The notes beneath the pieces were generated by a model. That model had not been told where the DNA came from. It saw only the letters and a program-made list of their open reading frames with translations, and searched no databases. A stretch of 64,000 nucleotides of DNA from the NCBI GenBank assembly GCA_965224815.1, contig CBDDAF010000003.1:310001-374000 (forward strand), written 5' to 3'. The position numbers and the translations under genes were made by a program. This document shows positions 25,681-34,293 of this stretch, one piece after another (the stretch's first letter is position 1; each line of letters starts with the position of its first letter). The stretch comes from CAYPEL01 sp036479985. GTDB lineage: Bacteria; Pseudomonadota; Gammaproteobacteria; DSM-19610.

Positions 25681-28350
25681 TTAGGCTGCGAGTTGGCGTA
25701 AAACATAATGCAGTATGCCGCCATTTTTGTAGTACTCGACTTCCTGCGGCGTATCAATACGCACACGAGCCTGGAAAGATTTCTCGTTACCATGATCGTC
25801 AAGCATTTTTACGGTCACTTGTTTGGCTGACCCATCACCCAGACCTTCGATACTGAGTGTCTCTTTGCCCGTTAGACTCAGGCTGGTAGCATTTTCTCCG
25901 TCCAGGAACTGTAGTGGCAGTATACCCATGCCAACAAGGTTAGACCGATGTATACGTTCATAACTTTCGGCGATAACGGCTTGTACGCCTAACAGGCGTG
26001 GCCCTTTGGCAGCCCAGTCACGCGATGAACCTGATCCGTATTCCTTGCCTGCAATGACTACTAAGGGTACTGCTTCGTCTTTGTACTTCATGGCGGCATC
26101 ATAGATTGACATTTGTTCGCCGCTCGGTTGATGAACTGTAATGCCACCCTCAGTTCCGGGTGCTAACAGGTTGCGCAGACGCAGGTTTGCAAAGGTGCCA
26201 CGCATCATGACTTCATGATTTCCCCGGCGTGAACCGAGCGAATTGAAATCAGCTTTTTGTACGCCTTTGGATAAAAGATATTGGCCTGCGGGCGTGTCCT
26301 GTTTAATGGCACCAGCTGGAGAAATATGGTCAGTCGTCACTGAGTCTCCGAGTAATGCTAGAACGCGCGCATTTTTTATGTTGCTAATTGCATCCGGATT
26401 TGCACTGATATTTTCAAAGTAGGGTGGATTTCGAATGTAGGTTGAATCCTGCCAATCGAAGAGCTGCCCCTCAGGCGACTGAAGGTTAATCCAGCGCTCT
26501 TCACCCTTGTAAACTTCCTGATAGGCGCCAATAAATTCTTCACTGTCAACGCTGTCGTTGATGGCTTGATTGACTTCTTCCTGGCTAGGCCAGATATCCT
26601 TGAGATAAACATCATCCCCCTGTTTATCCTGGCCGATGGGTTCTTCGTAGAGATCAATATTCATGGTGCCTGCGATAGCATAAGCTACAACGAGTGGGGG
26701 TGATGCCAGATAATTCATGCGTACTTCGGCATGTATTCGCCCCTCGAAATTCCGATTGCCGGATAACACCGAGCAGACAGATAAATCACCTTCAGCGATA
26801 GCTTTTGATACTTCTTCCGGTAACGGGCCTGAATTGCCGATGCAGGTTGCGCAGCCATATCCGATAGTATGAAAACCCAGTTTTTCCAAATCTTCCATGA
26901 GTTCTGCTTGTTGTAGATATTCGGTCACAACACGCGAGCCGGGTGCGAGCGAAGTTTTAACCCAGGGTTTGACTTTCAGACCTTTCGCGACTGCTTTTTT
27001 TGCGACCAGTCCTGCGCCCAGCATAACACTCGGATTTGATGTGTTAGTGCACGAAGTGATTGAGGCGATAACAACTGCACCATCATCAATCATGACTTTC
27101 TGTCCGTTTATTTCAGTAGCGACGGGCTTACTGGTTAAATCACGTTCAGTTTTGAGGCTGGCAAGTGCATCTGCAAACATCGTTTTGCTGGCGCGTAATG
27201 GCACCCGGTCTTGCGGACGTTTGGGGCCAGCGAGGCTTGGCTCTACTGTGCTTATATCCAACTCGACGACACTGGAGTATTGCGTATCCGATTGACCATG
27301 AGTTCTGAACATTCCCTGTTCTTTAGCATAGGCTTCAACCAAATTAACTTGTTCTTCGCTGCGGCCTGAGAGGCGCAGGTAATTGAGTGTTTCGTCATCA
27401 ACCGGGAAAATACCGCAGGTCGCTCCGTATTCAGGCGCCATATTGGCAAGCGTTGCACGATCAGCAAGCGACAAGTGATCAAGGCCGTCACCGAAAAACT
27501 CAACAAATTTCCCAACCACACCATGCTCGCGCAAGATTTCGACAACCATCAACACCAGGTCAGTTGCAGTGGCACCTTCTGGCAAGGCGCCACTCAGTTT
27601 GAGGCCAACCACTTGTGGAATCAGCATGGAAACCGGTTGACCAAGCATGGCGGCTTCGGCTTCGATTCCGCCAACACCCCAGCCCAGTACACCGAGACCG
27701 TTTATCATCGTAGTGTGTGAATCGGTTCCAACCAGTGTATCGGGATAGGCTTGCAGAACGCCGTTGTTCTCTTTTGCAAAGACTACCCTGGCCAGGTATT
27801 CAAGATTGACCTGGTGAACAATACCCGTATCCGGTGGTACCACCTTAAAGTTTGAAAAAGCTTTTTGTCCCCACTTCAGAAAGCTGTAGCGTTCCTGATT
27901 TCGTTGATATTCAAGACGCGCATTAATATCGATGGCATCCTTGTTGCCATAAGAATCGATCTGCACTGAATGGTCAATAACCAGTTCAGCCGGTTGTAGT
28001 GGATTAATCTTTTCAGGGTCACCCCCTAACTGTTTCATGGCGTCTCGCATCGCAGCCAGGTCGACTACGGCGGGTACGCCGGTAAAATCCTGCATCAGCA
28101 CGCGCGCAGGGCGGTAAGCGATTTCCTGAGCAGGTTCTGCATTCGGATCCCAGTTAATCAGTGCGTTAATATCATCCGATGTAACGGTTTTTCCATCTTC
28201 GTAACGAAGTAGATTTTCCAGAAGAATTTTCAGGGAATAGGGTAAGTGTGAAACATCTTTTTTCAAAGAGGGAATTTTGAAAATCTGATACGTTTTATCG
28301 CCAACCTTGAGTTCAGATTGTGTTGAAAAACTGTTACCCCGATTACCCAT
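25681..28350 (-). CDS. acnA: Aconitate hydratase A
   Basis: An 889-residue [4Fe-4S] enzyme that interconverts citrate and isocitrate in the TCA cycle. Cluster ligands are visible: Cys434 in 'SCTNTSNP' and Cys500/Cys503 in 'GCATCIGNSG'. The swivel domain at the C-terminus holds 'EYGSGSSRDWAAKGPRLLGV'. The length and the opening 'LKVGDKTYQIFKIPSL' identify the AcnA/IRP type and not AcnB. It sits 50 bases upstream of purB on the same strand, with no terminator visible between. It is separated from hflD by repeat copy 7. icd, the next TCA step, is 4 kb away. Confidence 0.97.
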   Translation of the reverse strand: MGNRGNSFSTQSELKVGDKTYQIFKIPSLKKDVSHLPYSLKILLENLLRYEDGKTVTSDDINALINWDPNAEPAQEIAYRPARVLMQDFTGVPAVVDLAAMRDAMKQLGGDPEKINPLQPAELVIDHSVQIDSYGNKDAIDINARLEYQRNQERYSFLKWGQKAFSNFKVVPPDTGIVHQVNLEYLARVVFAKENNGVLQAYPDTLVGTDSHTTMINGLGVLGWGVGGIEAEAAMLGQPVSMLIPQVVGLKLSGALPEGATATDLVLMVVEILREHGVVGKFVEFFGDGLDHLSLADRATLANMAPEYGATCGIFPVDDETLNYLRLSGRSEEQVNLVEAYAKEQGMFRTHGQSDTQYSSVVELDISTVEPSLAGPKRPQDRVPLRASKTMFADALASLKTERDLTSKPVATEINGQKVMIDDGAVVIASITSCTNTSNPSVMLGAGLVAKKAVAKGLKVKPWVKTSLAPGSRVVTEYLQQAELMEDLEKLGFHTIGYGCATCIGNSGPLPEEVSKAIAEGDLSVCSVLSGNRNFEGRIHAEVRMNYLASPPLVVAYAIAGTMNIDLYEEPIGQDKQGDDVYLKDIWPSQEEVNQAINDSVDSEEFIGAYQEVYKGEERWINLQSPEGQLFDWQDSTYIRNPPYFENISANPDAISNIKNARVLALLGDSVTTDHISPAGAIKQDTPAGQYLLSKGVQKADFNSLGSRRGNHEVMMRGTFANLRLRNLLAPGTEGGITVHQPSGEQMSIYDAAMKYKDEAVPLVVIAGKEYGSGSSRDWAAKGPRLLGVQAVIAESYERIHRSNLVGMGILPLQFLDGENATSLSLTGKETLSIEGLGDGSAKQVTVKMLDDHGNEKSFQARVRIDTPQEVEYYKNGGILHYVLRQLAA

Positions 28351-28466
28351 CTGGAACTCTCCTGAAAATACTGACGTTTATGAACCCGGCATTATGATCC
28401 ATTTGAGCGTTGCTGAGTAGAGTTTTGATAAGAATAGCTAAGGACGTGTTGATAAATTTGCGAGAA

Positions 28467-28532
28467 TCTGTAGGAGCGGCTTCAGCCGCGATGATCGCCG
28501 CACCCCATCGCGGCTGAAGCCGCTCCTACAGA
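28467..28532. repeat. Palindromic repeat copy 7 (CTTCAG/CTGAAG subtype)
   Basis: The left flank is the short arm (GTTGATAAATTTGCGAGAA). The right flank is a long arm (TATAGTTCACAATGCCAGGA, then TGCAT). It lies between the hflD stop and the acnA start. Confidence 0.95.
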
Positions 28533-28586
28533 ATTTGTATAGTTCACAATGCCAGGATGCATGGATGATTCAAAGCTGCACTGGTT

Positions 28587-29237
28587 TTAATGTAAATGTT
28601 CTGAGGTATTTTCGTTCAGCTTGTGGAGCCAGTTTTCGGCTTCGATGACTAGTTTTTGGCGTGATAAAAGTAATCCTATCCTGCTACCACCAGCTTGACG
28701 CCATAGTACAGCAGACCGCATTGCCGAGAGTAATAAGCTTCTGGCCAAATTTGCAGTGTTTGAGTCACTTAATCGATGCGAGTCGCCATTTACCATAATA
28801 CGTGGTTGTAGGGTGCTGATCGTGGAGCTATAACAGTCTGCAAGATTGGCGATCACGTTAGTATGGGTTTCAGAAAATTGTTCAGATTGTGCCTGGGCGC
28901 GTTTGATACCTTGTTGTAAGGTTTCCAGCACATCGTTACGTTTGCTTAGTTTTCGCTCTAGATGCAACAAAGTGATTAAATAGCGGCTTAGCTCCAAATC
29001 AGGTTTTTTGTTCTTGTCATGTAACTGAGATTTTATCAACTCAAGGCCTTGTTGAAGCCCTTGTATATTTCCGTAAACATCCTGGACTGAATCAGCATCC
29101 AGAATAAAAATACTATGGATACTGGTTTGCAGGGCAAATTGATCAACTGATTTTCCGTATGCAGTTTGTTGTACAAGCTGTAGTGCCTGCAAGATGCCGG
29201 CAAATGCCAGGGCGCGTTCGGAATTAGTTTTATTCAT
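28587..29237 (-). CDS. hflD: HflD-like lysogenization regulator / membrane-associated protein
   Basis: A 216-residue helical protein of the HflD family (DUF489). The start at 29237 ('MNKTNSERALAFAGILQALQ') is preferred over an upstream start because it fits the family and overlaps mnmA by 8 bases. Conserved stretches include 'SIFILDADSVQDVYG', 'RYLITLLHLERKLSKRNDVL' and 'QPRIMVNGDSHRLSD'. In E. coli HflD binds phage lambda CII and sits at the membrane; its native role is unclear. Gene order nudJ-mnmA-hflD is conserved, so the assignment is secure. Confidence 0.94.
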   Translation of the reverse strand: MNKTNSERALAFAGILQALQLVQQTAYGKSVDQFALQTSIHSIFILDADSVQDVYGNIQGLQQGLELIKSQLHDKNKKPDLELSRYLITLLHLERKLSKRNDVLETLQQGIKRAQAQSEQFSETHTNVIANLADCYSSTISTLQPRIMVNGDSHRLSDSNTANLARSLLLSAMRSAVLWRQAGGSRIGLLLSRQKLVIEAENWLHKLNENTSEHLH

Positions 29238-30312
29238 GAATAGTCGCACCACCCAGACAGATATCGTTTTGATAAAAGACGATCGCTTGTCCTGGAGTTA
29301 TGGCCCGTTGTGGGATATCGAATCGGGTTTTAAGCATATCACCATCCAGATTTGTGATCTGACAATCCTGATCCGGCTGCCGGTAACGTATGTGAGCATG
29401 ACATTTCAACGGAACTGTTGGCGAAGTAACCCCAATCCAGTGTATATCCGTTGCCGTCAATGCGGGTTTAAACAGGGCAGGGTGTTGACTTCCCTGTGCA
29501 ACAATCAAGTGGTTTTGATTAATGTCTTTATTGACCACAAACCAGGGTTCTCCTGAAGCGGATTTAATACCGCCAATCCCTAACCCTTCGCGTTGTCCAA
29601 TAGTATGAAACATTAAGCCTTGATGCGTACCTAGCTCTTCACCTTCAACTGAAACAATGATGCCGGGTTGAGCGGGTAAATAACGTGCAAGAAAGGTGGT
29701 AAATTTACGCTCACCAATAAAGCAAATGCCGGTACTGTCTTTTTTGTCGTGATTAGTGAAGCCTGCATTTTCTGCCAGTTTGCGCACGTGATTTTTATCC
29801 AACTCCCCAAGCGGGAACATGCTGTGCCGCAGGGCTTTTTGATTTAAACGGTACAGGAAATAACTCTGGTCTTTATTACAATCCAGGCCTTTTAATAACT
29901 GGAATGTATTATTAATTTGTTTTATTCGTGCGTAGTGTCCAGTAGCAATAAACTCTGCGCCCAATGAAAGGGCGTAATCCAGAAATGCTTTAAATTTAAT
30001 TTCCTGGTTGCAGAGAATGTCCGGGTTAGGTGTGCGCCCTGCCTTGTATTCAGCAAGGAAATATTCAAACACGCGATCCCAGTATTCCGAAGAGAAGCTA
30101 ACCGTGTGCAGCTTAATATTCAGTGTCTCGGCTACTGAACGTGCGTCACGTAAGTCTTCTTCAGCAGGACAATGGCCATCAGTGTCGTCCTCATCCCAGT
30201 TTTTCATGAACAAGGCCTCAACCTGGTACCCCTGTTCCAGTAAAAGCAGAGCAGATACGGCTGAATCCACACCACCTGATAAACCGACAATGACTTTTTG
30301 AGCTTTATTCAA
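29230..30312 (-). CDS. mnmA: tRNA-specific 2-thiouridylase
   Basis: A 360-residue cytosolic enzyme that puts sulfur on U34 of tRNA-Lys, -Glu and -Gln using sulfur relayed from IscS. The PP-loop 'GLSGGVDS' is at 10-17. The catalytic Cys101 ('ILCNQEIKF') and Cys197 ('GICFIGERKF') are both present. The central 'DQSYFLYRLNQKALRHSMFP' is a family marker. Its start overlaps the nudJ stop by 4 bases and its stop overlaps hflD, so the three genes are translationally coupled. Confidence 0.97.
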   Translation of the reverse strand: MNKAQKVIVGLSGGVDSAVSALLLLEQGYQVEALFMKNWDEDDTDGHCPAEEDLRDARSVAETLNIKLHTVSFSSEYWDRVFEYFLAEYKAGRTPNPDILCNQEIKFKAFLDYALSLGAEFIATGHYARIKQINNTFQLLKGLDCNKDQSYFLYRLNQKALRHSMFPLGELDKNHVRKLAENAGFTNHDKKDSTGICFIGERKFTTFLARYLPAQPGIIVSVEGEELGTHQGLMFHTIGQREGLGIGGIKSASGEPWFVVNKDINQNHLIVAQGSQHPALFKPALTATDIHWIGVTSPTVPLKCHAHIRYRQPDQDCQITNLDGDMLKTRFDIPQRAITPGQAIVFYQNDICLGGATIHE

Positions 30313-30785
30313 AGTGTTTCCAGCGAGCTGATATCAGACAGTAGTGAAAGCGGGTAGTGCTTACCGGCAAGATAATCATCTACAGATTGAATGACGAGCG
30401 GGCTGCGTAAGCGGTGGCTTTGTTGTACCAGTTCATCATGAGTCATCCAGCAAGCAGTGAGGATGCCTTTATCAAGTGGACGCTCCGGATAAAATTCCTG
30501 TAGTTTCCCACCAAATGCAAAGCGTAGGAATGCTTCTCTAGTGTCAGGATTTTTCCATCGGTAAATGCCGATTAAATATTCAGGTTTAAACAACCAGCCG
30601 GTTTCTTCCATGCATTCTCTGACAGTCGCTTCTACCAGGCTTTCATTATCTTCCAGATGACCGGCAGGTTGATTCAATTGCGGTTGTTTGGCGATTATTT
30701 CCTCAACTGTAAGAAAATGGCCTTTTATTTCAACAACGGTAGCGACGGTCACATGAGGCTTCCAAATTGTAGATTGATTGATCAT
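30309..30785 (-). CDS. nudJ: NUDIX hydrolase NudJ
   Basis: A 158-residue NUDIX enzyme. The box is complete: Gly of 'GHLEDNESLVEATVRECMEE' through 'ETGW', with the REx2EE core that binds magnesium. The opening 'WKPHVTVATVVE' and 'GIYRWKNPDTREAFLRFAF' match E. coli NudJ (153 aa), which hydrolyses HMP-PP and nucleoside phosphates. First gene of nudJ-mnmA-hflD, overlapping mnmA by 4 bases. Confidence 0.93.
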   Translation of the reverse strand: MINQSTIWKPHVTVATVVEIKGHFLTVEEIIAKQPQLNQPAGHLEDNESLVEATVRECMEETGWLFKPEYLIGIYRWKNPDTREAFLRFAFGGKLQEFYPERPLDKGILTACWMTHDELVQQSHRLRSPLVIQSVDDYLAGKHYPLSLLSDISSLETL

Positions 30786-30955
30786 CTTATATATTAATAT
30801 ATTTAACAGTAAGTTATGATGCTATATTAAATTAAACTATCATATATGGTCTTAGTAAAGTCTTACTAAATAATCGCCATACGCTTGACATTTATTGTCT
30901 CTAAAGCCAAATTACGCGCATGGCCCGATCTGTCTTATACAGATTTTGGTTAGTT

Positions 30956-30983
30956 TTATACAAATTTATAATATTTTGTATAA
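30956..30983. promoter_or_regulatory. Operator-like palindrome at a putative promoter
   Basis: Perfect arms TTATACAAA (30956-30964) and TTTGTATAA (30975-30983) surround a 10-base centre containing TATAAT (30967-30972). A related half-site, CTTATACAG, lies at about 30934. The site is 100 bases before the ATG of the exported protein at 31084 and 170 bases from divergent nudJ. I infer a repressor site over a -10 box. The -35 is not convincing (TTTTGG at 30944). The rest of the 298-base gap shows no gene. Confidence 0.5.
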
Positions 30984-31083
30984 GGCAGAGGTAGTGAAGG
31001 CATAATAAAAATGTTTGGTTCTGGAACTTTATTCATTCTGGTTAATCTATTTTCGCGACGCTTATTTGCGAGGAGGAGTTAGT

Positions 31084-31998
31084 ATGTTAAACCCTGTAAA
31101 GAAATTATTTCTATCTGGTGCACTGCTGGCAGTTTCATTCGGAACTGTTTCTGCGGATGCTCTAAAACCTTTTGTACTTGGCTATAAAGCAACTGGCGAC
31201 ATTCAAACTGTTGCTGATGAAGTGACCGGTAAGGTAAAAGAAGCTGGCTTTGAAGTGGTCGGCACTTACTCACCTTATGATGGTGCGATCATCATCGCTG
31301 TTACAAACGATGCACTGAAAAAATCTGCTGCCAGCTCCGAGTTTGGTGGTTATGAAGCAGGCCAACGTGTCTCTGTGACTAAAGTAGGCGAAGAAGTCCA
31401 GGTGTCTTATACCAACCCTGTTTATTACGCAAATGCTTACCGTAACGAAGATATTTCGGGCGCTGAAAGCGCACTATCCAGTCTGGAATCGGCGCTGGGT
31501 AAAGCTGAAGCCTTTGGTAGCGGTGAGAAAACACTGGCTGCAAAAGACATGCGTAAATTCCACTATATGTTTGGTATGGAATATTTCGATGACCCTAGTG
31601 AACTGGCCGAATACGATAGCTACGACGAAGCCGTCGCTGCTGTTGAAGAAGGTCTGGCTAAGGGCCGCGGTGGTGCAACCAAAGTTTATCGAATCGATAT
31701 TCCAGGCAAAAAAGAAACTGTCTTTGGTGTTGGTCTGAGTGATAGTGGTTGCAGTGGCGATGAATACATCATGAGCCGTGTTGACAAGTCTCCTGTTCGT
31801 TCAACCGCTCATCTTCCCTATGAAATATTGGTTTCAGACGGCGATGTATATGCCTTGTATGCACGTTTCCGTATTGCAATTAGTTACCCACACTTGCCGA
31901 TGATTCAGAGTGATACCGGCGCTACATTCTTTAACATCATGTGTGCTCCGAATGCAATTGAAGAAGCGTTGATTAACGCAGCTGGTGGCGAAGTCTAA
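31084..31998 (+). CDS. Exported DUF302-like protein of unknown function
   Basis: The start at 31084 has a strong ribosome-binding site (GAGGAGG, 8 bases upstream) and opens a signal peptide (MLNPVKKLFLSGALLAVSFG, cleaved after 'TVSA'), giving 304 residues. An upstream in-frame extension lacks these. The N-terminal 110 residues ('TVADEVTGKVKEAGFEVVGT', 'IIIAVTNDALKK', 'YTNPVYYANAYR') recall the DUF302 fold. The second half ('KVYRIDIPGKKETVFGVGLS', 'DSGCSGDEYIM', 'FFNIMCAPNAIEEALINAAGG') is a similar module with two cysteines. The function is not known. Codon use and the strong signals suggest high expression. A clear intrinsic terminator follows, so it is a single-gene transcript. Confidence 0.75.
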   Translation: MLNPVKKLFLSGALLAVSFGTVSADALKPFVLGYKATGDIQTVADEVTGKVKEAGFEVVGTYSPYDGAIIIAVTNDALKKSAASSEFGGYEAGQRVSVTKVGEEVQVSYTNPVYYANAYRNEDISGAESALSSLESALGKAEAFGSGEKTLAAKDMRKFHYMFGMEYFDDPSELAEYDSYDEAVAAVEEGLAKGRGGATKVYRIDIPGKKETVFGVGLSDSGCSGDEYIMSRVDKSPVRSTAHLPYEILVSDGDVYALYARFRIAISYPHLPMIQSDTGATFFNIMCAPNAIEEALINAAGGEV

Positions 31999-32026
31999 GC
32001 TAGACTTACCAAATCAGTCGTTCTAT

Positions 32027-32059
32027 AAAGCCCCCGCAGGCAACTGCGGGGGCTTTTTT
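32027..32059 (+). terminator. Rho-independent terminator
   Basis: Perfect 13-bp arms, AAAGCCCCCGCAG and its complement, enclose a 4-base loop and run into a T-tract (32054-32059). It ends the transcript of the exported protein before icd. Confidence 0.95.
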
Positions 32060-32132
32060 ATTGTCCAGAGATATGTGCGCAGTCAACGGGTCGATGGTAG
32101 AATCCGCCCACTAAAATATTTCGGGAATTATT

Positions 32133-33389
32133 ATGCAATACCAGAATATCAAGCTGCCAGACAACGGTGAAAAAATTACTGTGAATAAGGATTTTTCCTT
32201 ATCTGTTCCAGATAACCCCATCATTCCATACATTGAAGGTGATGGTATTGGTGTAGATATCACGCCAGTGATGCAACAGGTAATTGATACGGCGGTTGAG
32301 AAAGCTTTCGGTGGTAAGCGAAAAATCGCCTGGATGGAGCTTTTTGCTGGTGAAAAGGCGAATGCTGTTTATGGCGAGAACACCTGGTTACCCGATGAAA
32401 CCATGCAGGCAATTAAGGAGTTTTCAGTCGCTATAAAAGGACCATTGACGACCCCAGTAGGTGGTGGCATTCGTTCTCTGAATGTTGCCTTACGCCAGGA
32501 CCTGGATCTCTATGTTTGCCAGCGGCCAGTGCGCTACTACGAAGGCACTCCGAGTCCGGTAAGACATCCTGAGCGTGTTGATATGGTGATCTTCAGGGAA
32601 AATTCAGAAGATATTTATGCCGGAATTGAATGGGCGGCAGGCACACCGGAAGTCAAAAAAGTGATCGATTTTTTGCAAAATGAAATGGGCGCCACAAAAA
32701 TCCGTTTCCCTGATAGTTCGGGGATCGGTATCAAACCCGTCTCAGAAGAAGGCACAAAAAGACTGATTAGACGCGCCATCCAGTACACCATTGATCAGGA
32801 TCGCGACTCACTGACGCTGGTGCACAAAGGCAATATTATGAAATTCACGGAGGGTGCATTTAAAAATTGGGGTTTTGAATTGGCCCGCGAAGAATTTGGA
32901 GCAACAGAACTCAATGGTGGTCCCTGGTTCAGTTTTAAAAACCCTCAAACTGGGCGCGAAATTATTATGAAGGATGTTATTGCAGATGCTTTTCTGCAGG
33001 AAATAATGCTTAGACCTGCTGATTATAGTGTTGTGGCGACCCTAAACCTGAATGGCGACTATATTTCAGATGCGCTTGCTGCTCAGGTCGGTGGTATCGG
33101 CATATCTCCCGGGGCGAACATGTCTGACACGGTTGGTCTATTTGAAGCAACACACGGTACGGCGCCAAAATTTGCAGGCAAGGATATGGTTAATCCCAGT
33201 TCATTGATCCTTTCAGCAGAAATGATGTTGCGACACATTGGATGGAATCAAGCGGCTGATCTGGTTGTCAAAGGTGTATCAGGTGCTATCGCTGCCAAAA
33301 CTGTTACCTTTGACCTGGCAGAACAGGTTGAATGTGCAACTCAATTAAGTTGTTCGGCTTTTGGCCAAGCCATTGTTAAGCATATGTAG
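32133..33389 (+). CDS. icd: NADP-dependent isocitrate dehydrogenase
   Basis: A 418-residue homodimeric TCA-cycle enzyme that makes 2-oxoglutarate and CO2. The substrate-binding and regulatory Ser115 lies in 'GGIRSLNVALRQDLDLY', the site phosphorylated by AceK in E. coli. 'FRENSEDIYAGIEW' and 'NLNGDYISDALAAQVGGIG' are family blocks. The NADP motif is 'HGTAPKFAGKDMVNPSS', with Lys where NADP enzymes have it. The length is close to E. coli Icd (416 aa). It is followed by a hairpin shared with the convergent cold-shock gene. Confidence 0.97.
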   Translation: MQYQNIKLPDNGEKITVNKDFSLSVPDNPIIPYIEGDGIGVDITPVMQQVIDTAVEKAFGGKRKIAWMELFAGEKANAVYGENTWLPDETMQAIKEFSVAIKGPLTTPVGGGIRSLNVALRQDLDLYVCQRPVRYYEGTPSPVRHPERVDMVIFRENSEDIYAGIEWAAGTPEVKKVIDFLQNEMGATKIRFPDSSGIGIKPVSEEGTKRLIRRAIQYTIDQDRDSLTLVHKGNIMKFTEGAFKNWGFELAREEFGATELNGGPWFSFKNPQTGREIIMKDVIADAFLQEIMLRPADYSVVATLNLNGDYISDALAAQVGGIGISPGANMSDTVGLFEATHGTAPKFAGKDMVNPSSLILSAEMMLRHIGWNQAADLVVKGVSGAIAAKTVTFDLAEQVECATQLSCSAFGQAIVKHM

Positions 33390-33402
33390 CAGGCAATAAA
33401 AA

Positions 33403-33428
33403 GCGCGCATCAACAGAATGATGCGCGC
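33403..33428. terminator. Bidirectional hairpin between icd and cold-shock gene
   Basis: Perfect 10-bp arms (GCGCGCATCA and TGATGCGCGC) with a 6-base loop. There are A residues on the left side and a T-rich stretch on the right (GTTGATTTATT), so it could end transcripts in both directions. T-tracts are imperfect. Confidence 0.7.
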
Positions 33429-33456
33429 GTTGATTTATTACGGTATTAAAGTTTAG

Positions 33457-33672
33457 TTAGTGTTGAGGTTCGTCAGGCGTTATTTTTGCAGCTTGCAGAC
33501 CTTTGGGACCTTCTGCTACATCAAATAATACCTTTTGTCCTTCTTTGAGGCATTTGTAACCTTCCATTTCAATGACGGAAAAATGAGCGAAAACATCATC
33601 GCCACCTTCTTCCGGTGAGATAAAACCGTAACCCTTGGAGTTACTAAACCATTTAACGGTTCCATTTGGCAT
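33457..33672 (-). CDS. Cold-shock domain protein (CspD-like)
   Basis: A 71-residue single OB-fold protein that binds single-stranded nucleic acid. RNP1 'KGYGFISPE' and RNP2 'DVFAHFS' are both intact. The start is the ATG at 33672, with GAGGG upstream; the in-frame TTG two codons earlier is less likely. It sits divergently upstream of clpS, the same place as cspD in E. coli, where CspD inhibits DNA replication in stationary phase. That context supports a CspD-like assignment, although the sequence alone does not distinguish Csp paralogues. Confidence 0.9.
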   Translation of the reverse strand: MPNGTVKWFSNSKGYGFISPEEGGDDVFAHFSVIEMEGYKCLKEGQKVLFDVAEGPKGLQAAKITPDEPQH

Positions 33673-33837
33673 CAGCAAACCCTCACTTCATGCTATTAGG
33701 CCATTAAGTTCGACCTGTTTATTAGACATGCTGCATTTGAATACACATAACACAGCTCCTCCCGCCCTCGCGGCAAACCGTATTGTTAGCGTGCTTATTT
33801 CAGCTGTCAAGCGATAAACTAGATAAATATGCTTGTA

Positions 33838-33878
33838 AACCCATAACTTAGGCATACTGCTTGCATAGTTTATGGGTT
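33838..33878. promoter_or_regulatory. Imperfect inverted repeat in cspD-clpS divergent region
   Basis: Left arm AACCCATAACTTAGGCA pairs with TGCATAGTTTATGGGTT at 14 of 17 positions, loop 7 bases. It is 65 bases before clpS and 165 bases from the cold-shock start. It might be an operator serving both genes. The rest of the 270-base gap shows no gene. Confidence 0.4.
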
Positions 33879-33942
33879 AAAGTAGTAGTACCAGACGCAA
33901 TGCAAGAGACCGAAATAGACACTTTTAAGGTACAATTCAATC

Positions 33943-34263
33943 ATGACCAAGGGAATTAAGTCTGCAGATGACCATGGGTTATCTGTCCTTGAAGCAAAGC
34001 CTAAGCTTAAGCGGCCGGCCTTGTATCAAGTGGTGTTACTAAATGACGATTACACACCCATGGAATTTGTTGTTATCCTGCTGGAAAAGTATTTTTCCAT
34101 GAACAGGGAAAAGGCAACTCAAGTCATGTTACACGTACATACCGATGGAAAAGGTGTTTGTGGGGTGTATACACGGGAAGTTGCGGAAACAAAGGTGGCG
34201 CAGGTGAATGAATACGCGCACCAGAATCAGCACCCATTACTTTGTGCCATGGAGGAGGCGTAA
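33943..34263 (+). CDS. clpS: ClpS adaptor protein
   Basis: A 106-residue cytosolic adaptor that binds N-terminal Leu, Phe, Tyr and Trp of substrates and hands them to ClpAP. Conserved core: 'YQVVLLNDDYTPMEFVVILL', 'EKATQVMLHVHTDGKGVCGV' and 'YTREVAETKV'. The length matches E. coli ClpS (106 aa). A TACAAT sits only 6 bases before the ATG, so the mRNA may have almost no leader, but no good -35 accompanies it. clpA follows after 30 bases. Confidence 0.97.
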   Translation: MTKGIKSADDHGLSVLEAKPKLKRPALYQVVLLNDDYTPMEFVVILLEKYFSMNREKATQVMLHVHTDGKGVCGVYTREVAETKVAQVNEYAHQNQHPLLCAMEEA

Positions 34264-34293
34264 AACAACAATAATGCAATGAGGTAATCAAAC

